18,495 nucleotides of DNA. Origin: Pedobacter sp. UBA4863. GTDB taxonomy: Bacteria > Bacteroidota > Bacteroidia > Sphingobacteriales > Sphingobacteriaceae. Of this stretch, positions 7,831 to 15,245 are shown one piece after another. Both the position numbers and the translations under genes were made by a program. Location: positions 1-18,495 of the forward strand of contig NZ_DHDZ01000012.1 in NCBI RefSeq assembly GCF_002399615.1, in the 5' to 3' direction. Positions within the stretch are counted from its first letter, which is position 1. Each line of letters starts with the position of its first letter. The notes beneath the pieces are model-generated. The model was not told where the DNA came from. It ran no database searches and saw only the letters and a program-made list of their open reading frames with translations.

Positions 7831-8193
7831 CTTGTTTATTTTTTGTTTTCAATTGAGGTAAAGCAATCATGCTTAAAAATCATGGTGGTCATCCTTACCT
7901 TTTTCTTAATTTAACCGGCTAGCATTTTACAAAGCGTATGCCAACAACCCTGTTTTTGAGGCAAATAAATTTCAAAATGCTTAAAACTTTATTTAAAAAT
8001 TGTTGTTAAATGCGACGGTTAAAACAGAGCCAAAAGGGCTGAAAAATTTTAAGTTTTTTAGGTGCTACTCGAAAATAAAGATGTTGTTTTTAAATAAACG
8101 TTATTCTCTTAGTGAAGAGATAACAGTACAAAAGCTACCATTTATTGTAACATATAGTAAAAAAAGCTGTCGAATTATAAAAAATTAGAAACG
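7831..8193. other. Divergent intergenic region between small lipoprotein and YbjQ-family genes
   Basis: This 363-nt AT-rich gap must hold promoters for both divergent genes, but I find no exact TAnnTTTG box in usable position. A 62-codon plus-strand ORF (8000-8188) is lysine-rich with no recognisable family, and I do not call it a gene. No RNA gene is seen. Confidence 0.4.
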
Positions 8194-8517
8194 ATGTTAG
8201 TAACAACAACCAATAGCGTAGAAGGTAAGAAAATTGTTAAATATATAGGCCTTGTTACGGGAGAAACCATTATCGGTGCAAACCTTTTTAAAGATATTTT
8301 TGCGGGACTTAGAGATATTGTTGGCGGGCGCTCGGGCTCTTACGAACAAGTATTACGCGAAGCAAAAAATACCGCGGTAAGCGAAATGCAACAATATGCG
8401 GCATCTATGGGTGCCAATGCGGTAATTGGAGTAGATTTAGATTATGAAACTGTAGGTAGTGGCGGTAGCATGTTGATGGTGACCGCTAGCGGAACGGCTG
8501 TTGTTTTGGAGGATTAG
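8194..8517 (+). CDS. YbjQ/UPF0145-family protein
   Basis: The 107-residue product matches the YbjQ family (UPF0145, sometimes called heavy-metal-binding domain) over its full length. It begins MLVTTTNSVEGKKIVKYIG and includes GLVTGETIIGANLFKDIFAGL, GGRSGSYEQVL, a helix with A.SEM...A..MGANAVIGV, and a closing beta-hairpin (MLMVTASGTAVVLED). The family forms small cytosolic oligomers (pentamers are reported) whose biological role is not settled. There is no signal peptide. Usual family length is about 105, so it is complete. Spacing upstream of ATG (AGAAACG) gives only a weak ribosome site. It stands alone, convergent with ffh. Confidence 0.88.
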   Translation: MLVTTTNSVEGKKIVKYIGLVTGETIIGANLFKDIFAGLRDIVGGRSGSYEQVLREAKNTAVSEMQQYAASMGANAVIGVDLDYETVGSGGSMLMVTASGTAVVLED

Positions 8518-8549
8518 ACACCCCAAAGCTCCCGAAGAGAAATTGGGAC

Positions 8550-8566
8550 AAGCTCTAAAGGAGCTT
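8550..8566 (+). terminator. Weak terminator candidate after the YbjQ-family gene
   Basis: AAGCTC (8550-8555) and GAGCTT (8561-8566) form a 6-bp stem with a 5-nt loop, followed only by TTG. The hairpins further right may also stop this transcript. Confidence 0.3.
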
Positions 8567-8577
8567 TGTATAGGCAT

Positions 8578-8611
8578 AAAAAGCCCTAACATCTTTATGA
8601 TATTAGGGCTT
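8578..8611 (-). terminator. Terminator for ffh
   Basis: AAGCCCTAA (8581-8589) and TTAGGGCTT (8603-8611) are perfect 9-bp arms. On the minus strand the stem is followed by TTTTT. It lies about 40 nt past the ffh stop. Confidence 0.7.
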
Positions 8612-8620
8612 GAGTATTTT

Positions 8621-8642
8621 AAGCCTCCCTTTAGGGAGGTTT
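8621..8642. repeat. Short GC-rich hairpin beside the ffh 3' end
   Basis: CCTCCC and GGGAGG (8624-8639) pair around a TTTA loop, with flanking A-T and G-T pairs. No T-run follows on either strand. Together with the adjacent 8578-8611 hairpin it makes a double-hairpin 3' region between the convergent genes. Confidence 0.4.
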
Positions 8643-8651
8643 GGAGGGTAT

Positions 8652-9986
8652 TTATCTTTGCGGCATTTTAGGCATATTGCGCATCATCTTAGCTGCGGCT
8701 GCCGGGTTAGAGAACTGTTTCATCACCTTTCTCATGTCCTCAAACTGTTTTAACAGCTTAGTTACATCTTCTACTTTGTTGCCAGAACCTTTTGCTATTC
8801 TTAGTCGGCGGCTTTGTTGTATTGCATCTGGGTTTTCTTTTTCATAAGGAGTCATCGATTGGATAATCGACTCGATACCTTTAAAAGCATCATCCTCGAT
8901 ATCAACGTTCTTCATCATTTTACCAACGCCAGGTATCATTCCCATCAAATCCTTCATATTGCCCATTTTCTTAATTTGCTGAATTTGGTTATAGAAGTCG
9001 TTGAAATCAAACTTGTTCTTGCGGATTTTCTTTTGTAGCTCGGCAGCTTCTTTCTCGTCAAACTGTTGTTGAGCACGCTCTACAAGGGAAACCACGTCGC
9101 CCATGCCCAAAATACGAGAAGCCATCCTCTCTGGATAAAACACATCCAAAGCTTCCATTTTTTCGCCAGTACCAATAAACTTAATAGGCTTATCAACTAC
9201 CGATTTAATAGAAAGGGCCGCACCACCACGGGTATCACCATCTAATTTGGTTAACACTACGCCGGTAAAATCCAAACGGTCGTTAAATACTTTTGCTGTA
9301 TTTACCGCATCCTGACCAGTCATCGAATCTACTACGAATAAAATCTCGTGTGGTTTGGTCTGTGCTTTAACTTCCGAAATTTCGGCCATTAACGCCTCAT
9401 CAATAGACAAACGACCAGCCGTATCGATAATAATAACGTTATTGTTGTTCTTTTTGCCTTCGGCAATACCCTCTAGTGCAATAGCAACTGGGTCTTTACT
9501 TTCTTTGTTGGCATAAACAGGCACACCAACTTGCTCGCCTAAAACCTGCAACTGATCTACCGCTGCCGGACGGTAAACGTCGCCAGCCACCATTAAAGGT
9601 TTTTTGCCTTTGCTTTTTAGGTGTAATGCCAATTTACCAGTGAAAGTTGTTTTACCCGCACCATTTAAACCTGCAATTAATATTACCGTTGGGTTGTTTT
9701 TTAAGTCCAACTCTGTAGCTTCACCGCCCATTAAGGCAGCAAGCTCGTCGTTCATAATTTTGGTAAGCAACTGCCCAGGCGAAATGCTGGTCAATACGTT
9801 CGATCCCAAAGCCTTCTCTTTTACCTGATCGGTAAATGTTTTGGCAGTTTTATAATTTACGTCCGCATCAAGTAAAGCCTTCCTGATTTCTTTCATGGTC
9901 TCTGCCACGTTGATCTCGGTAATGCTTCCCTGTCCTTTTAGAACTTTAAACGCCCTGTCTAACTTATCCTGTAAATTTTCAAACAT
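8652..9986 (-). CDS. ffh: Signal recognition particle GTPase Ffh
   Basis: Ffh (SRP54) binds signal peptides of nascent membrane and secreted proteins together with 4.5S RNA and docks to FtsY in a GTP-dependent way. The 444-residue length is typical. The N domain covers about 1-95 with the ALLDADVNYK motif. The G domain has P-loop GLNGAGKT (106-113), DTAGR (188-192) and TKLDGD (246-251). The methionine-rich M domain starts near 325, with GMIPGVG (349-355), the RNA-binding SRRLRIAKGSG stretch (392-402) and a C-terminal MMRNMPKMP. It starts at ATG 9986 (MFENLQDKLD, the family norm). A TACCTTTG promoter box lies 28 nt upstream. The 4.5S RNA gene is not in this window. Confidence 0.97.
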   Translation of the reverse strand: MFENLQDKLDRAFKVLKGQGSITEINVAETMKEIRKALLDADVNYKTAKTFTDQVKEKALGSNVLTSISPGQLLTKIMNDELAALMGGEATELDLKNNPTVILIAGLNGAGKTTFTGKLALHLKSKGKKPLMVAGDVYRPAAVDQLQVLGEQVGVPVYANKESKDPVAIALEGIAEGKKNNNNVIIIDTAGRLSIDEALMAEISEVKAQTKPHEILFVVDSMTGQDAVNTAKVFNDRLDFTGVVLTKLDGDTRGGAALSIKSVVDKPIKFIGTGEKMEALDVFYPERMASRILGMGDVVSLVERAQQQFDEKEAAELQKKIRKNKFDFNDFYNQIQQIKKMGNMKDLMGMIPGVGKMMKNVDIEDDAFKGIESIIQSMTPYEKENPDAIQQSRRLRIAKGSGNKVEDVTKLLKQFEDMRKVMKQFSNPAAAAKMMRNMPKMPQR

Positions 9987-10014
9987 TGCTTGACAATTAA
10001 ATTATTATGAAGTG

Positions 10015-10022
10015 CAAAGGTA
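10015..10022 (-). promoter_or_regulatory. -7 promoter box for ffh
   Basis: The minus strand reads TACCTTTG then CA, a perfect TAnnTTTG match. It leaves a leader of about 25 nt before the ATG at 9986. A TTTG -33 box is not evident. Confidence 0.6.
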
Positions 10023-10111
10023 AGGAAATTTACGATTTTAGGTTTACGATTTTAGATTTTTGAAAATAGCTGCTTTCGTTTTTGTTTGTTGAAAAGCACA
10101 TGCAGCGAAAA

Positions 10112-10182
10112 TAGGTCCCGAAAGTCCCGCTTTATACTATAGTCCCGATAAAAATCGGGAGCTGCCGTTTCAATCGGGTTTA
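10112..10182 (-). repeat. REP/MITE-like element, copy A
   Basis: Read on the minus strand it begins TAAACCCGATTG (10182-10171), contains an inner 7-bp palindrome TCCCGAT-AAAA-ATCGGGA (10143-10160), and ends AAAGCGGGACT (10133-10123) then TTCGGGACCTA. The same start and end motifs enclose a different interior at 15246-15405 on the plus strand. It lies directly after the stop of the DUF3078 gene and may also act as its transcript end. Confidence 0.5.
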
Positions 10183-10197
10183 ATTAAATTTTGGCTA

Positions 10198-11190
10198 TTA
10201 TCTTGGGAAAGTAAAACTTGCCCCTAAGGCCAAAGCCTGACTTCGCTGTACTTTCAAGTCCATATCCTTATCGTACAAAATAACACCTGTTAACGATACA
10301 TTTAAGAAACGATTTAATTTAGCGGTAGCTACAATATCCAAACGATGGTCAATTTGTCCAAAATCATCATAAGGAATAAACATATTGTACTTGGCTTTTA
10401 AAATCGTGTTCTTCATAATTTCTTTTTCAAAATTACTTACCACTTGAAAAGCCAGCTCATTTTTTACTGTTTTGCCTTTTTCTACCCCAAAATTCTTTGG
10501 GTTGGTTTTAATAATGGAAGTGTCTAACACAAATGTTTGGCGGGCAGTACCAGTACCAATACGTGTTGAGAAAATTTTGCTGGGCTTATATTCAAAACCC
10601 ATCGATTCTGTTAAGTAGCCTGGCGACATAAACTTAGAGAGTAATTTTGGCACTTCGTTGCCCTGTGCATCTTTTGAGTAAGAAAACCCCTTGTCAAATT
10701 GCGATTCGAAACTTAGCGAAGCAAAGAAATACCAATTTTTAGATAATTGTACTGCCGCTTTGTTATCCCAATAAACACGATCGCTGGTTTTCTTTTGCAG
10801 CTGGTCTTTGTTTTTTACCTTTCCGTACTGTAATATTAACTCGCTGGTGTAGCTGTAGCTTTCTTTGCTGTACTCTGCTTTGTGATTTAGCAAAGCACCA
10901 ACAGCAATAGAGTTTACACCACCACCTTTCCAGTTGTCGCTAAACGATGCTTGGTTGGCGTTAATGCCAACGGTGGCTTTGGTTTTCCAATAATTTATTT
11001 TTGCTTGTACCAATGCGGGCTTTAGTTCTACCGTGCTAAAGGTAATTGTGCCTATTCGCGAAGGAAGCGGGCTGCGTTTTAGCTTAATTTGCATATCCTT
11101 AACAGGAATGGGAACAGTATCTACTTCTTGCGCAGCAAGAGAAAAGGAAAGGGCTAAAACTATAAAAGAGGTCAGTAATAAACACTTCAT
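10198..11190 (-). CDS. DUF3078 family protein, predicted outer-membrane barrel
   Basis: The protein has 330 residues with a signal peptide at 1-20 (MKCLLLTSFIVLALSFSLAA|Q). The mature part is rich in alternating beta-strands with aromatic girdles. It includes ATVGINANQASFSDNWKGGG (about 72-91), which I recall as the conserved motif of DUF3078 in Bacteroidota, followed by YSKESYSYTSELILQYGKVK and DRVYWDNKAAVQLSKNWYFF. The C-terminal strand ends ALALGASFTFPR, resembling an outer-membrane beta-signal with a penultimate-region aromatic. A beta-barrel location in the outer membrane is therefore inferred; the function is not known. It is monocistronic between ffh and a distant small gene. A TAAAATTTG stretch about 20 nt upstream is an imperfect promoter candidate. 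Confidence 0.8.
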   Translation of the reverse strand: MKCLLLTSFIVLALSFSLAAQEVDTVPIPVKDMQIKLKRSPLPSRIGTITFSTVELKPALVQAKINYWKTKATVGINANQASFSDNWKGGGVNSIAVGALLNHKAEYSKESYSYTSELILQYGKVKNKDQLQKKTSDRVYWDNKAAVQLSKNWYFFASLSFESQFDKGFSYSKDAQGNEVPKLLSKFMSPGYLTESMGFEYKPSKIFSTRIGTGTARQTFVLDTSIIKTNPKNFGVEKGKTVKNELAFQVVSNFEKEIMKNTILKAKYNMFIPYDDFGQIDHRLDIVATAKLNRFLNVSLTGVILYDKDMDLKVQRSQALALGASFTFPR

Positions 11191-11419
11191 TATCTACAAA
11201 ATAACACAAATTTTAGTAAAATATTGATAGTAATGGCAGAGTAATACTACAAAAGCTGTAAAATTATACGCTGCTTAACTATAAAAAAACACTTTTCATT
11301 AAGGCGCCAAGGGCCAATATTATCATGTTGAACGGTATTATCTTAGGATAAGTATTTTAATGGTTTTACAAGGGTCAAATAAGTAGCGTACTTAGGCAAA
11401 ATCTTAGATTTATGTTATT

Positions 11420-11758
11420 TTAAACAGTTTTTTTAGGGTTTAACCATTTAACCCATGCAAACGTTTTTCTGTTTTTTAAGTAACCTAAATTGCATTCGTT
11501 TTGGTAGGCTTCCCGTTCAAAAGCAATATTAAAATAGGCTTGCTGATGGTTTTTATATTTCGCTAAGTTGAAGAGGTAGTGGAAAAAATAAAGCAAGTAA
11601 AAAGGTAAAATAAGTAGTTCTAACTGTTGTTGGAGGTGTATTTTTTCATGGTTAACTAAAACCGGGTTGTTTTTATAAGCAGCCCTTTTAAACAAAATAA
11701 AAGGGTAAATAGCCATTGCTGCTGCCGGAAGCTTTGAAACAACAATAGATAGTGGCAT
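11420..11758 (-). CDS. Small membrane protein with HExxH motif
   Basis: This 112-residue protein is of unknown function. Its ATG overlaps the TAA stop of the upstream gene by one base (TAATG), so translation is probably coupled. N-terminal hydrophobic segment (about 8-24) and a second (about 48-66, LLILPFYLLYFFHYLFNL) suggest two membrane passes. Between them is VNHEKIHLQQQLELL with H37-E38-K39-I40-H41, an HExxH zinc-metallopeptidase motif. FEREAY with E81/E83 about 40 residues on could give the third ligand, as in gluzincins. Conserved short Bacteroidota proteins of this style are usually annotated hypothetical. Whether it is a real protease is not shown. Confidence 0.6.
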   Translation of the reverse strand: MPLSIVVSKLPAAAMAIYPFILFKRAAYKNNPVLVNHEKIHLQQQLELLILPFYLLYFFHYLFNLAKYKNHQQAYFNIAFEREAYQNECNLGYLKNRKTFAWVKWLNPKKTV

Positions 11759-12507
11759 TAGGGTTGATCTATGGTTAATTTTGGCAAGCTTGGCATGCGA
11801 AACATCGCGGGGTTTCGTTTATAAGACGCGTAACTGTTTTTTACAAATTGTATAAAAGCATATTCTGATGCGTTTAAAACAAACTGATAGGTAGGGCGAT
11901 ATTGGCTCATGAAATCTTGTACGTTTTCTTCCTTAATGTCAATTAAAGCCCTTACATAATCTGGCCTGTAACGATAATCAATTACTTGGTCTTTATAGTC
12001 TTTTTCTAATATTTTCTGTAACTGACGGGCGTTTTTGCCTTCTCTGCTCAATAAGTTATAAATGGCGTCTATGCCTAAACCAACACCACCGGGGCCAAGG
12101 TTAAGCAAATCTTTACTACTGCCTTTATCAAGCTTGTATTTGTATTCTTCTAGTTTAGATTTATAAAGGTCTTGTGGTGTTTTGGCATTGCCGTAAATAC
12201 TTACTTCCTTTAATCGAATACCCAAAGAGCGTAACTGAAAAACAATAGCGCTTTGGCCGCGGTAAACCACCGTATCCATGGCATGACCGCTTAGGGCAGC
12301 AAAAAGTGTATCGCCCAGTTTAACCGTGGCCGCAAATTCGCCTTTGGTGTTGTTGTAAAAACCCTCGTCTATAGCCGAGTTGTAAATGTAAACTTTGGCC
12401 AAGCGCAGTTTGGTTTCCTTATCTACCACAAAGCCTGGCACAGTTTTTTGCTGGGCAAATACAGATAGCGCACTAAAAAAAAATATACCGACCAGTAGAA
12501 TCTTCAT
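11758..12507 (-). CDS. Secreted CarboxypepD_reg-like domain protein
   Basis: The 249-residue product has a signal peptide (MKILLVGIFFFSALSVFA|QQ). Residues about 22-95 resemble the carboxypeptidase-regulatory-like beta-sandwich (VPGFVVDKETKLRLAKVYIY, then NNTKGEFAATVKLGDTL), as in the plug-side domains of TonB-linked proteins. Here it is followed not by a barrel but by a helical, charged region (about 110-249) with no recognised motif. It is probably periplasmic or outer-membrane-associated; the role is unknown. Its stop overlaps the start of the HExxH gene, so the two form a coupled pair. It has its own -7 box 8 nt before ATG, in the 50-nt gap from the glucosaminidase gene. Confidence 0.72.
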   Translation of the reverse strand: MKILLVGIFFFSALSVFAQQKTVPGFVVDKETKLRLAKVYIYNSAIDEGFYNNTKGEFAATVKLGDTLFAALSGHAMDTVVYRGQSAIVFQLRSLGIRLKEVSIYGNAKTPQDLYKSKLEEYKYKLDKGSSKDLLNLGPGGVGLGIDAIYNLLSREGKNARQLQKILEKDYKDQVIDYRYRPDYVRALIDIKEENVQDFMSQYRPTYQFVLNASEYAFIQFVKNSYASYKRNPAMFRMPSLPKLTIDQP

Positions 12508-12515
12508 TCGAAAAG

Positions 12516-12523
12516 CAAAACTA
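12516..12523 (-). promoter_or_regulatory. -7 promoter box close to the CarboxypepD_reg gene start
   Basis: The minus strand reads TAGTTTTG, an exact TAnnTTTG match, ending 8 nt before ATG at 12507. The predicted leader is only about 5 nt. A TTAG is near the -33 position. Confidence 0.45.
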
Positions 12524-12557
12524 CAATTTAAATAAATTGGCCTAATTTATCTTAACA

Positions 12558-13412
12558 TTATTTAACTACCAACAGTTTTTGGCCTATTTTAATGTTATTG
12601 TCTAACAATTGGTTTAAGCTTTTTAAATCATCTATTGATATTTTGTAAAGTTGGCTAATCTTATAAAGCGTTTCTCCCTGCAGCACTGTATGGTATTTTC
12701 CGTTTTCTAAACTAGTTGGCGGATCTTTTGGCGCCACATTTACGGGGGTGTACAATTTTTTTTCATTAGCCATATTGGTGTTAATTTCTTTCAGCACTTT
12801 ATCTTCTCTAGCTAACTTTTCTCGCTCGGTTTCTGGCTGGTCGTATTGGTAAAGCTGATATTTTTCGATGATGTTGATGAGCAAATCTGGGTATTTAGGA
12901 TTGGTGGCATAACCCGCATTTTTAAGCCCAATTGCCCAGTTACGGTAATCGTTTTTATCTAATTCGAAAAGTGCAGCGTAACGTTTGCGCTTTAAAAATT
13001 GGGAATGGTCTTTGTAAGATTCCCTAGGGTCTTTATAAACTCTAAAGCAATCGTCTTTTTGATCGTCGTCTTTGTAATAAGCTTTTCCTTTCCAATCTGA
13101 AGTACATTTAATACCAAAATGGTTACTGGCATACTTGGCTAAATCGCTACTACCGCTGCCCGACTCTAAAATGCCCTGTGCTAATTTAATGCTGGCCGGA
13201 ATACCGTATTTATTCATTTCTTCTATTGCCGTTGCTTTAAAAGCATCGATATAGGAGAGAGTGGTGTACGAAACAGGAGTGGGGTTGTCCTTTTTGGCAT
13301 TTTTTTCAACCTGTTTGTTGTTTTTGCTGTATTGCCTAGTTTTACAAGCGCTAACAAATACAATTAAAAAAGCTAAAAAAGGAAGAAGTGTGTTTTTTCT
13401 CATGTTTGGCAT
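12558..13412 (-). CDS. Glucosaminidase-LysM lipoprotein (peptidoglycan hydrolase)
   Basis: The 284-residue protein is a GH73-type N-acetylglucosaminidase-like enzyme. Its signal is a lipoprotein type with C23 (FLIVFVSAC), so it is membrane-anchored. The glucosaminidase domain covers about 52-190. It includes IPASIKLAQGILESG with E83 as the likely catalytic acid, NHFGIKC, a YKDPRESYKDHSQFL stretch and NAGYAT with Y169. One LysM domain lies at 239-283 (YHTVLQGETLYKISQLY..NIKIGQKL), expected to bind glycan chains. I choose ATG 13412 because it overlaps the preceding TAA (TAATG), typical of translational coupling; the ATG at 13403 would shorten the signal n-region by three residues. It is the second of a tandem paralogous pair. 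Confidence 0.88.
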   Translation of the reverse strand: MPNMRKNTLLPFLAFLIVFVSACKTRQYSKNNKQVEKNAKKDNPTPVSYTTLSYIDAFKATAIEEMNKYGIPASIKLAQGILESGSGSSDLAKYASNHFGIKCTSDWKGKAYYKDDDQKDDCFRVYKDPRESYKDHSQFLKRKRYAALFELDKNDYRNWAIGLKNAGYATNPKYPDLLINIIEKYQLYQYDQPETEREKLAREDKVLKEINTNMANEKKLYTPVNVAPKDPPTSLENGKYHTVLQGETLYKISQLYKISIDDLKSLNQLLDNNIKIGQKLLVVK

Positions 13413-14080
13413 TACAGTTTAAGTTTCTGACCAGGTTTTAAAGCATTTGATTTGAGCCCGTTTTTGTTGATGAGGGCCTTTACGCTGGTTTTATTTCGCT
13501 TTGCAATAATACTTAAATTATCGCCCGGTTTAACGGTATATGTTTTCTTGCTTGTCTTTTTAGGCTGATAAACAGGCCTAGGATCTGTAGGCTCTATGTA
13601 ATCTGCCGGCCGGTTATCGTATTGATAAAGCTCGTACTTTTTTATCAGTGCCACCACTTGCGAAGCCCAAGTTTTGCTGTGGGCATATCCGCCGCGTTGT
13701 ATGCCCCTGGCCCATGCCTTAAAATCATACTGGTCGTATTTATCGAAAAGCGTATTAAAATGGTTACGACTTTTTAAGAAAGTAATAAAATGATGGTAAG
13801 CAGAATCTACCGTTGGGAAATCTCTGTATGCGGAGCGAATTTCGGTATTGGAATTTTTACCCTTAAACCCGAAATGATTGTTCAGGTAACGGGCAACCTT
13901 ACTTTTTCCAGCGGCAGATTCGTGTATGGCTACACCTAAAATGATACTGGCAGGGATGTGGTGTTCTTCTGCTAAATCTTGAGCAAGATCTGCATACGTT
14001 TCAATGTATTCTTCAGTAGTTTGTGCCGATGCAAAAAAAGCAGCGGTAGAGAGCATAAGGAGAAGCAGCGTTTTTTTCAT
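13412..14080 (-). CDS. Secreted glucosaminidase-LysM protein (peptidoglycan hydrolase)
   Basis: The 222-residue first member of the tandem pair is exported by a standard signal peptide (MKKTLLLLMLSTAAFFASA|Q), not lipidated. The glucosaminidase domain (about 24-155) includes IPASIILGVAIHESA with E54 as the candidate catalytic acid, NHFGFKG, DSAYHHFITFLKSR and RGGYAHS with Y132. It ends in KKYELYQYD, matching EKYQLYQYD of its neighbour. One LysM at 179-222 (YTVKPGDNLSIIAKR..LKPGQKLKL) is the very C-terminus. Shared domain order and motifs indicate duplication. It is presumably involved in wall remodelling. It starts at ATG 14080 after GGAAATACA, a weak ribosome site, 47 nt past the O-methyltransferase stop and just after a hairpin. 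Confidence 0.88.
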   Translation of the reverse strand: MKKTLLLLMLSTAAFFASAQTTEEYIETYADLAQDLAEEHHIPASIILGVAIHESAAGKSKVARYLNNHFGFKGKNSNTEIRSAYRDFPTVDSAYHHFITFLKSRNHFNTLFDKYDQYDFKAWARGIQRGGYAHSKTWASQVVALIKKYELYQYDNRPADYIEPTDPRPVYQPKKTSKKTYTVKPGDNLSIIAKRNKTSVKALINKNGLKSNALKPGQKLKL

Positions 14081-14095
14081 TGTATTTCCTTTTAC

Positions 14096-14122
14096 GTCAT
14101 TTCTCTCGTAGGGAGAAATGAC
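14096..14122. repeat. Palindrome between O-methyltransferase and glucosaminidase genes
   Basis: GTCATTTCTC (14096-14105) and GAGAAATGAC (14113-14122) are perfect 10-bp arms; T-G and C-G pairs extend them to a GTA loop. The outer arms share GTCATTTC/GAAATGAC with the longer palindrome at 15280-15359, so it looks like a short relative of that element. No T-run follows on the minus strand, although it could weaken read-through. Confidence 0.55.
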
Positions 14123-14127
14123 GGGTT

Positions 14128-14757
14128 TTACTTCTTTCTAATGACGAACAAGCCATCCCTAACAGGTAAAATCAACTTTTCTACCCTATTATCTTCATTT
14201 ATTTTATCGTTAAAAGAACTGATGTTTTTAGTGTCTTTGTCTTGTGCATTGTTTACAATTTTACCATTCCAAAGCACATTGTCAACAATAATTAAACCTC
14301 CAGCCCTTACTTGGTCAAAAATCAAATCGTAATAAGTGCCATTGTTTTTTTTATCAGCATCGATAAAAACTAAATCAAAAGTTTCGTTAATGTTTTTTAA
14401 ACTTTCTTGGGCATCGCCAATGATGTAGTTTATTTTGGAGTTTAAAGGAGATTTGGCAAAGTTTTCACGAACCATATCCTCTAGCTCAGCATTAATATCT
14501 AAAGTGTAAATAATGCCCTCTTCGGTTAGGCCTTCTGCCAAACACAAGGTTGCGTAGCCGGTAAAAGTGCCCACTTCTAAAATTCTTTTTGGCGAAATCA
14601 TTTTGCTGAGCATACTTAAAACCCTACCCTGATAATGGCCGCTAAGCATACGTGGCATCAACACTTTAAGGTTGGTTTCTCGGTCAATATGTTGCAACAA
14701 TTTATCTTCGGGCTCGCAATAGTGTAGTAGAAGGTGTTGTAATTCTTCGCTAATCAT
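14128..14757 (-). CDS. Class I SAM-dependent O-methyltransferase (catechol/caffeoyl-CoA type)
   Basis: The 209-residue length fits family-3 cation-dependent O-methyltransferases. SAM-binding motif I is ILEVGTFTGYAT (59-70), with acidic D87 after the second strand (YTLDINAE). Metal-binding residues are likely D133 (VFIDADKKN) and D159-N160 (LIIVDNVLW). The C-terminal PVRDGLFVIRKK is the usual end of the family. It transfers methyl groups from S-adenosylmethionine to a hydroxyl of an unknown, probably small aromatic, acceptor in the cytoplasm. It starts 5 nt after the ruvX stop (14763), so the two are very likely co-transcribed. Functional linkage to ruvX is not evident. Confidence 0.9.
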   Translation of the reverse strand: MISEELQHLLLHYCEPEDKLLQHIDRETNLKVLMPRMLSGHYQGRVLSMLSKMISPKRILEVGTFTGYATLCLAEGLTEEGIIYTLDINAELEDMVRENFAKSPLNSKINYIIGDAQESLKNINETFDLVFIDADKKNNGTYYDLIFDQVRAGGLIIVDNVLWNGKIVNNAQDKDTKNISSFNDKINEDNRVEKLILPVRDGLFVIRKK

Positions 14758-14762
14758 TGTGC

Positions 14763-15179
14763 TTATAAACGGTTTTGTTCCATAAAATATTGCAGAATTA
14801 TGGTGGCCGATATGGTATCAACCCTTTCTTTGTCTCTTCTGTCTGTTTTTTTCAATCCGCTTTGCATAATGGTAGCATGTGCCATTTTGGAGGTAAAGCG
14901 TTCATCTACCCAATACTGCGGTATGGTTGGAAAGTTTTTTTTCAAGATGGTAGAAAAACCTTTTACGTGTTGATAGTTTTCAGAAGGGCTGCCATCCATT
15001 TGTTTAGGTTCGCCCAGCACAAATGCTTCTACCTGCTCTGTTAAAAGGTATTTTTTAATAAAATCTACAATATCTTTGGGGTGGATGGTGTCCAATCCGG
15101 TTGCAATAATTTGCAGGGGATCGGTAACGGCAACGCCTATACGTTTGGTGCCATAATCGAAAGCTAAGATACGTGCCAT
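14763..15179 (-). CDS. ruvX: RuvX/YqgF-type Holliday junction resolvase-like RNase H-fold nuclease
   Basis: The 138-residue RNase H-fold protein has the family motifs in order: ILAFDYGTKRIGVAV (D8 catalytic), VLGEPKQMDGS, YWVDERFTS (D92/E93) and KERVDTISATIIL (D121). All acidic active-site residues are therefore present. Family members take part in Holliday-junction processing and in 16S rRNA pre-processing in other bacteria; which applies here is not shown. Length is normal. ATG 15179 is preceded by only five bases (CCCAC) after an exact TATCTTTG box, suggesting a leaderless or nearly leaderless message. It heads an apparent operon with the O-methyltransferase. Confidence 0.92.
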   Translation of the reverse strand: MARILAFDYGTKRIGVAVTDPLQIIATGLDTIHPKDIVDFIKKYLLTEQVEAFVLGEPKQMDGSPSENYQHVKGFSTILKKNFPTIPQYWVDERFTSKMAHATIMQSGLKKTDRRDKERVDTISATIILQYFMEQNRL

Positions 15180-15184
15180 GTGGG

Positions 15185-15192
15185 CAAAGATA
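15185..15192 (-). promoter_or_regulatory. -7 promoter box abutting ruvX
   Basis: The minus strand reads TATCTTTG, identical to the box before the TPR gene, then CCCAC and ATG. The predicted transcription start leaves a leader of about 2 nt. No -33 TTTG is seen at the right distance. Confidence 0.5.
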
Positions 15193-15245
15193 GGGTTTTT
15201 ACCCCCAACCCCTAAAATGGAGTTATTTTATTGTGCATTGTACTC

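Noticed and set aside
8000..8188. 62-codon plus-strand ORF before the YbjQ-family gene
   Set aside because: It is AT-rich, lysine-rich, and has no recognised motif or ribosome site. Treated as chance.
8652..10022. Possible 4.5S SRP RNA gene near ffh
   Set aside because: Neither flank shows the conserved SRP RNA tetraloop domain; only hairpin terminators and a promoter box are present.
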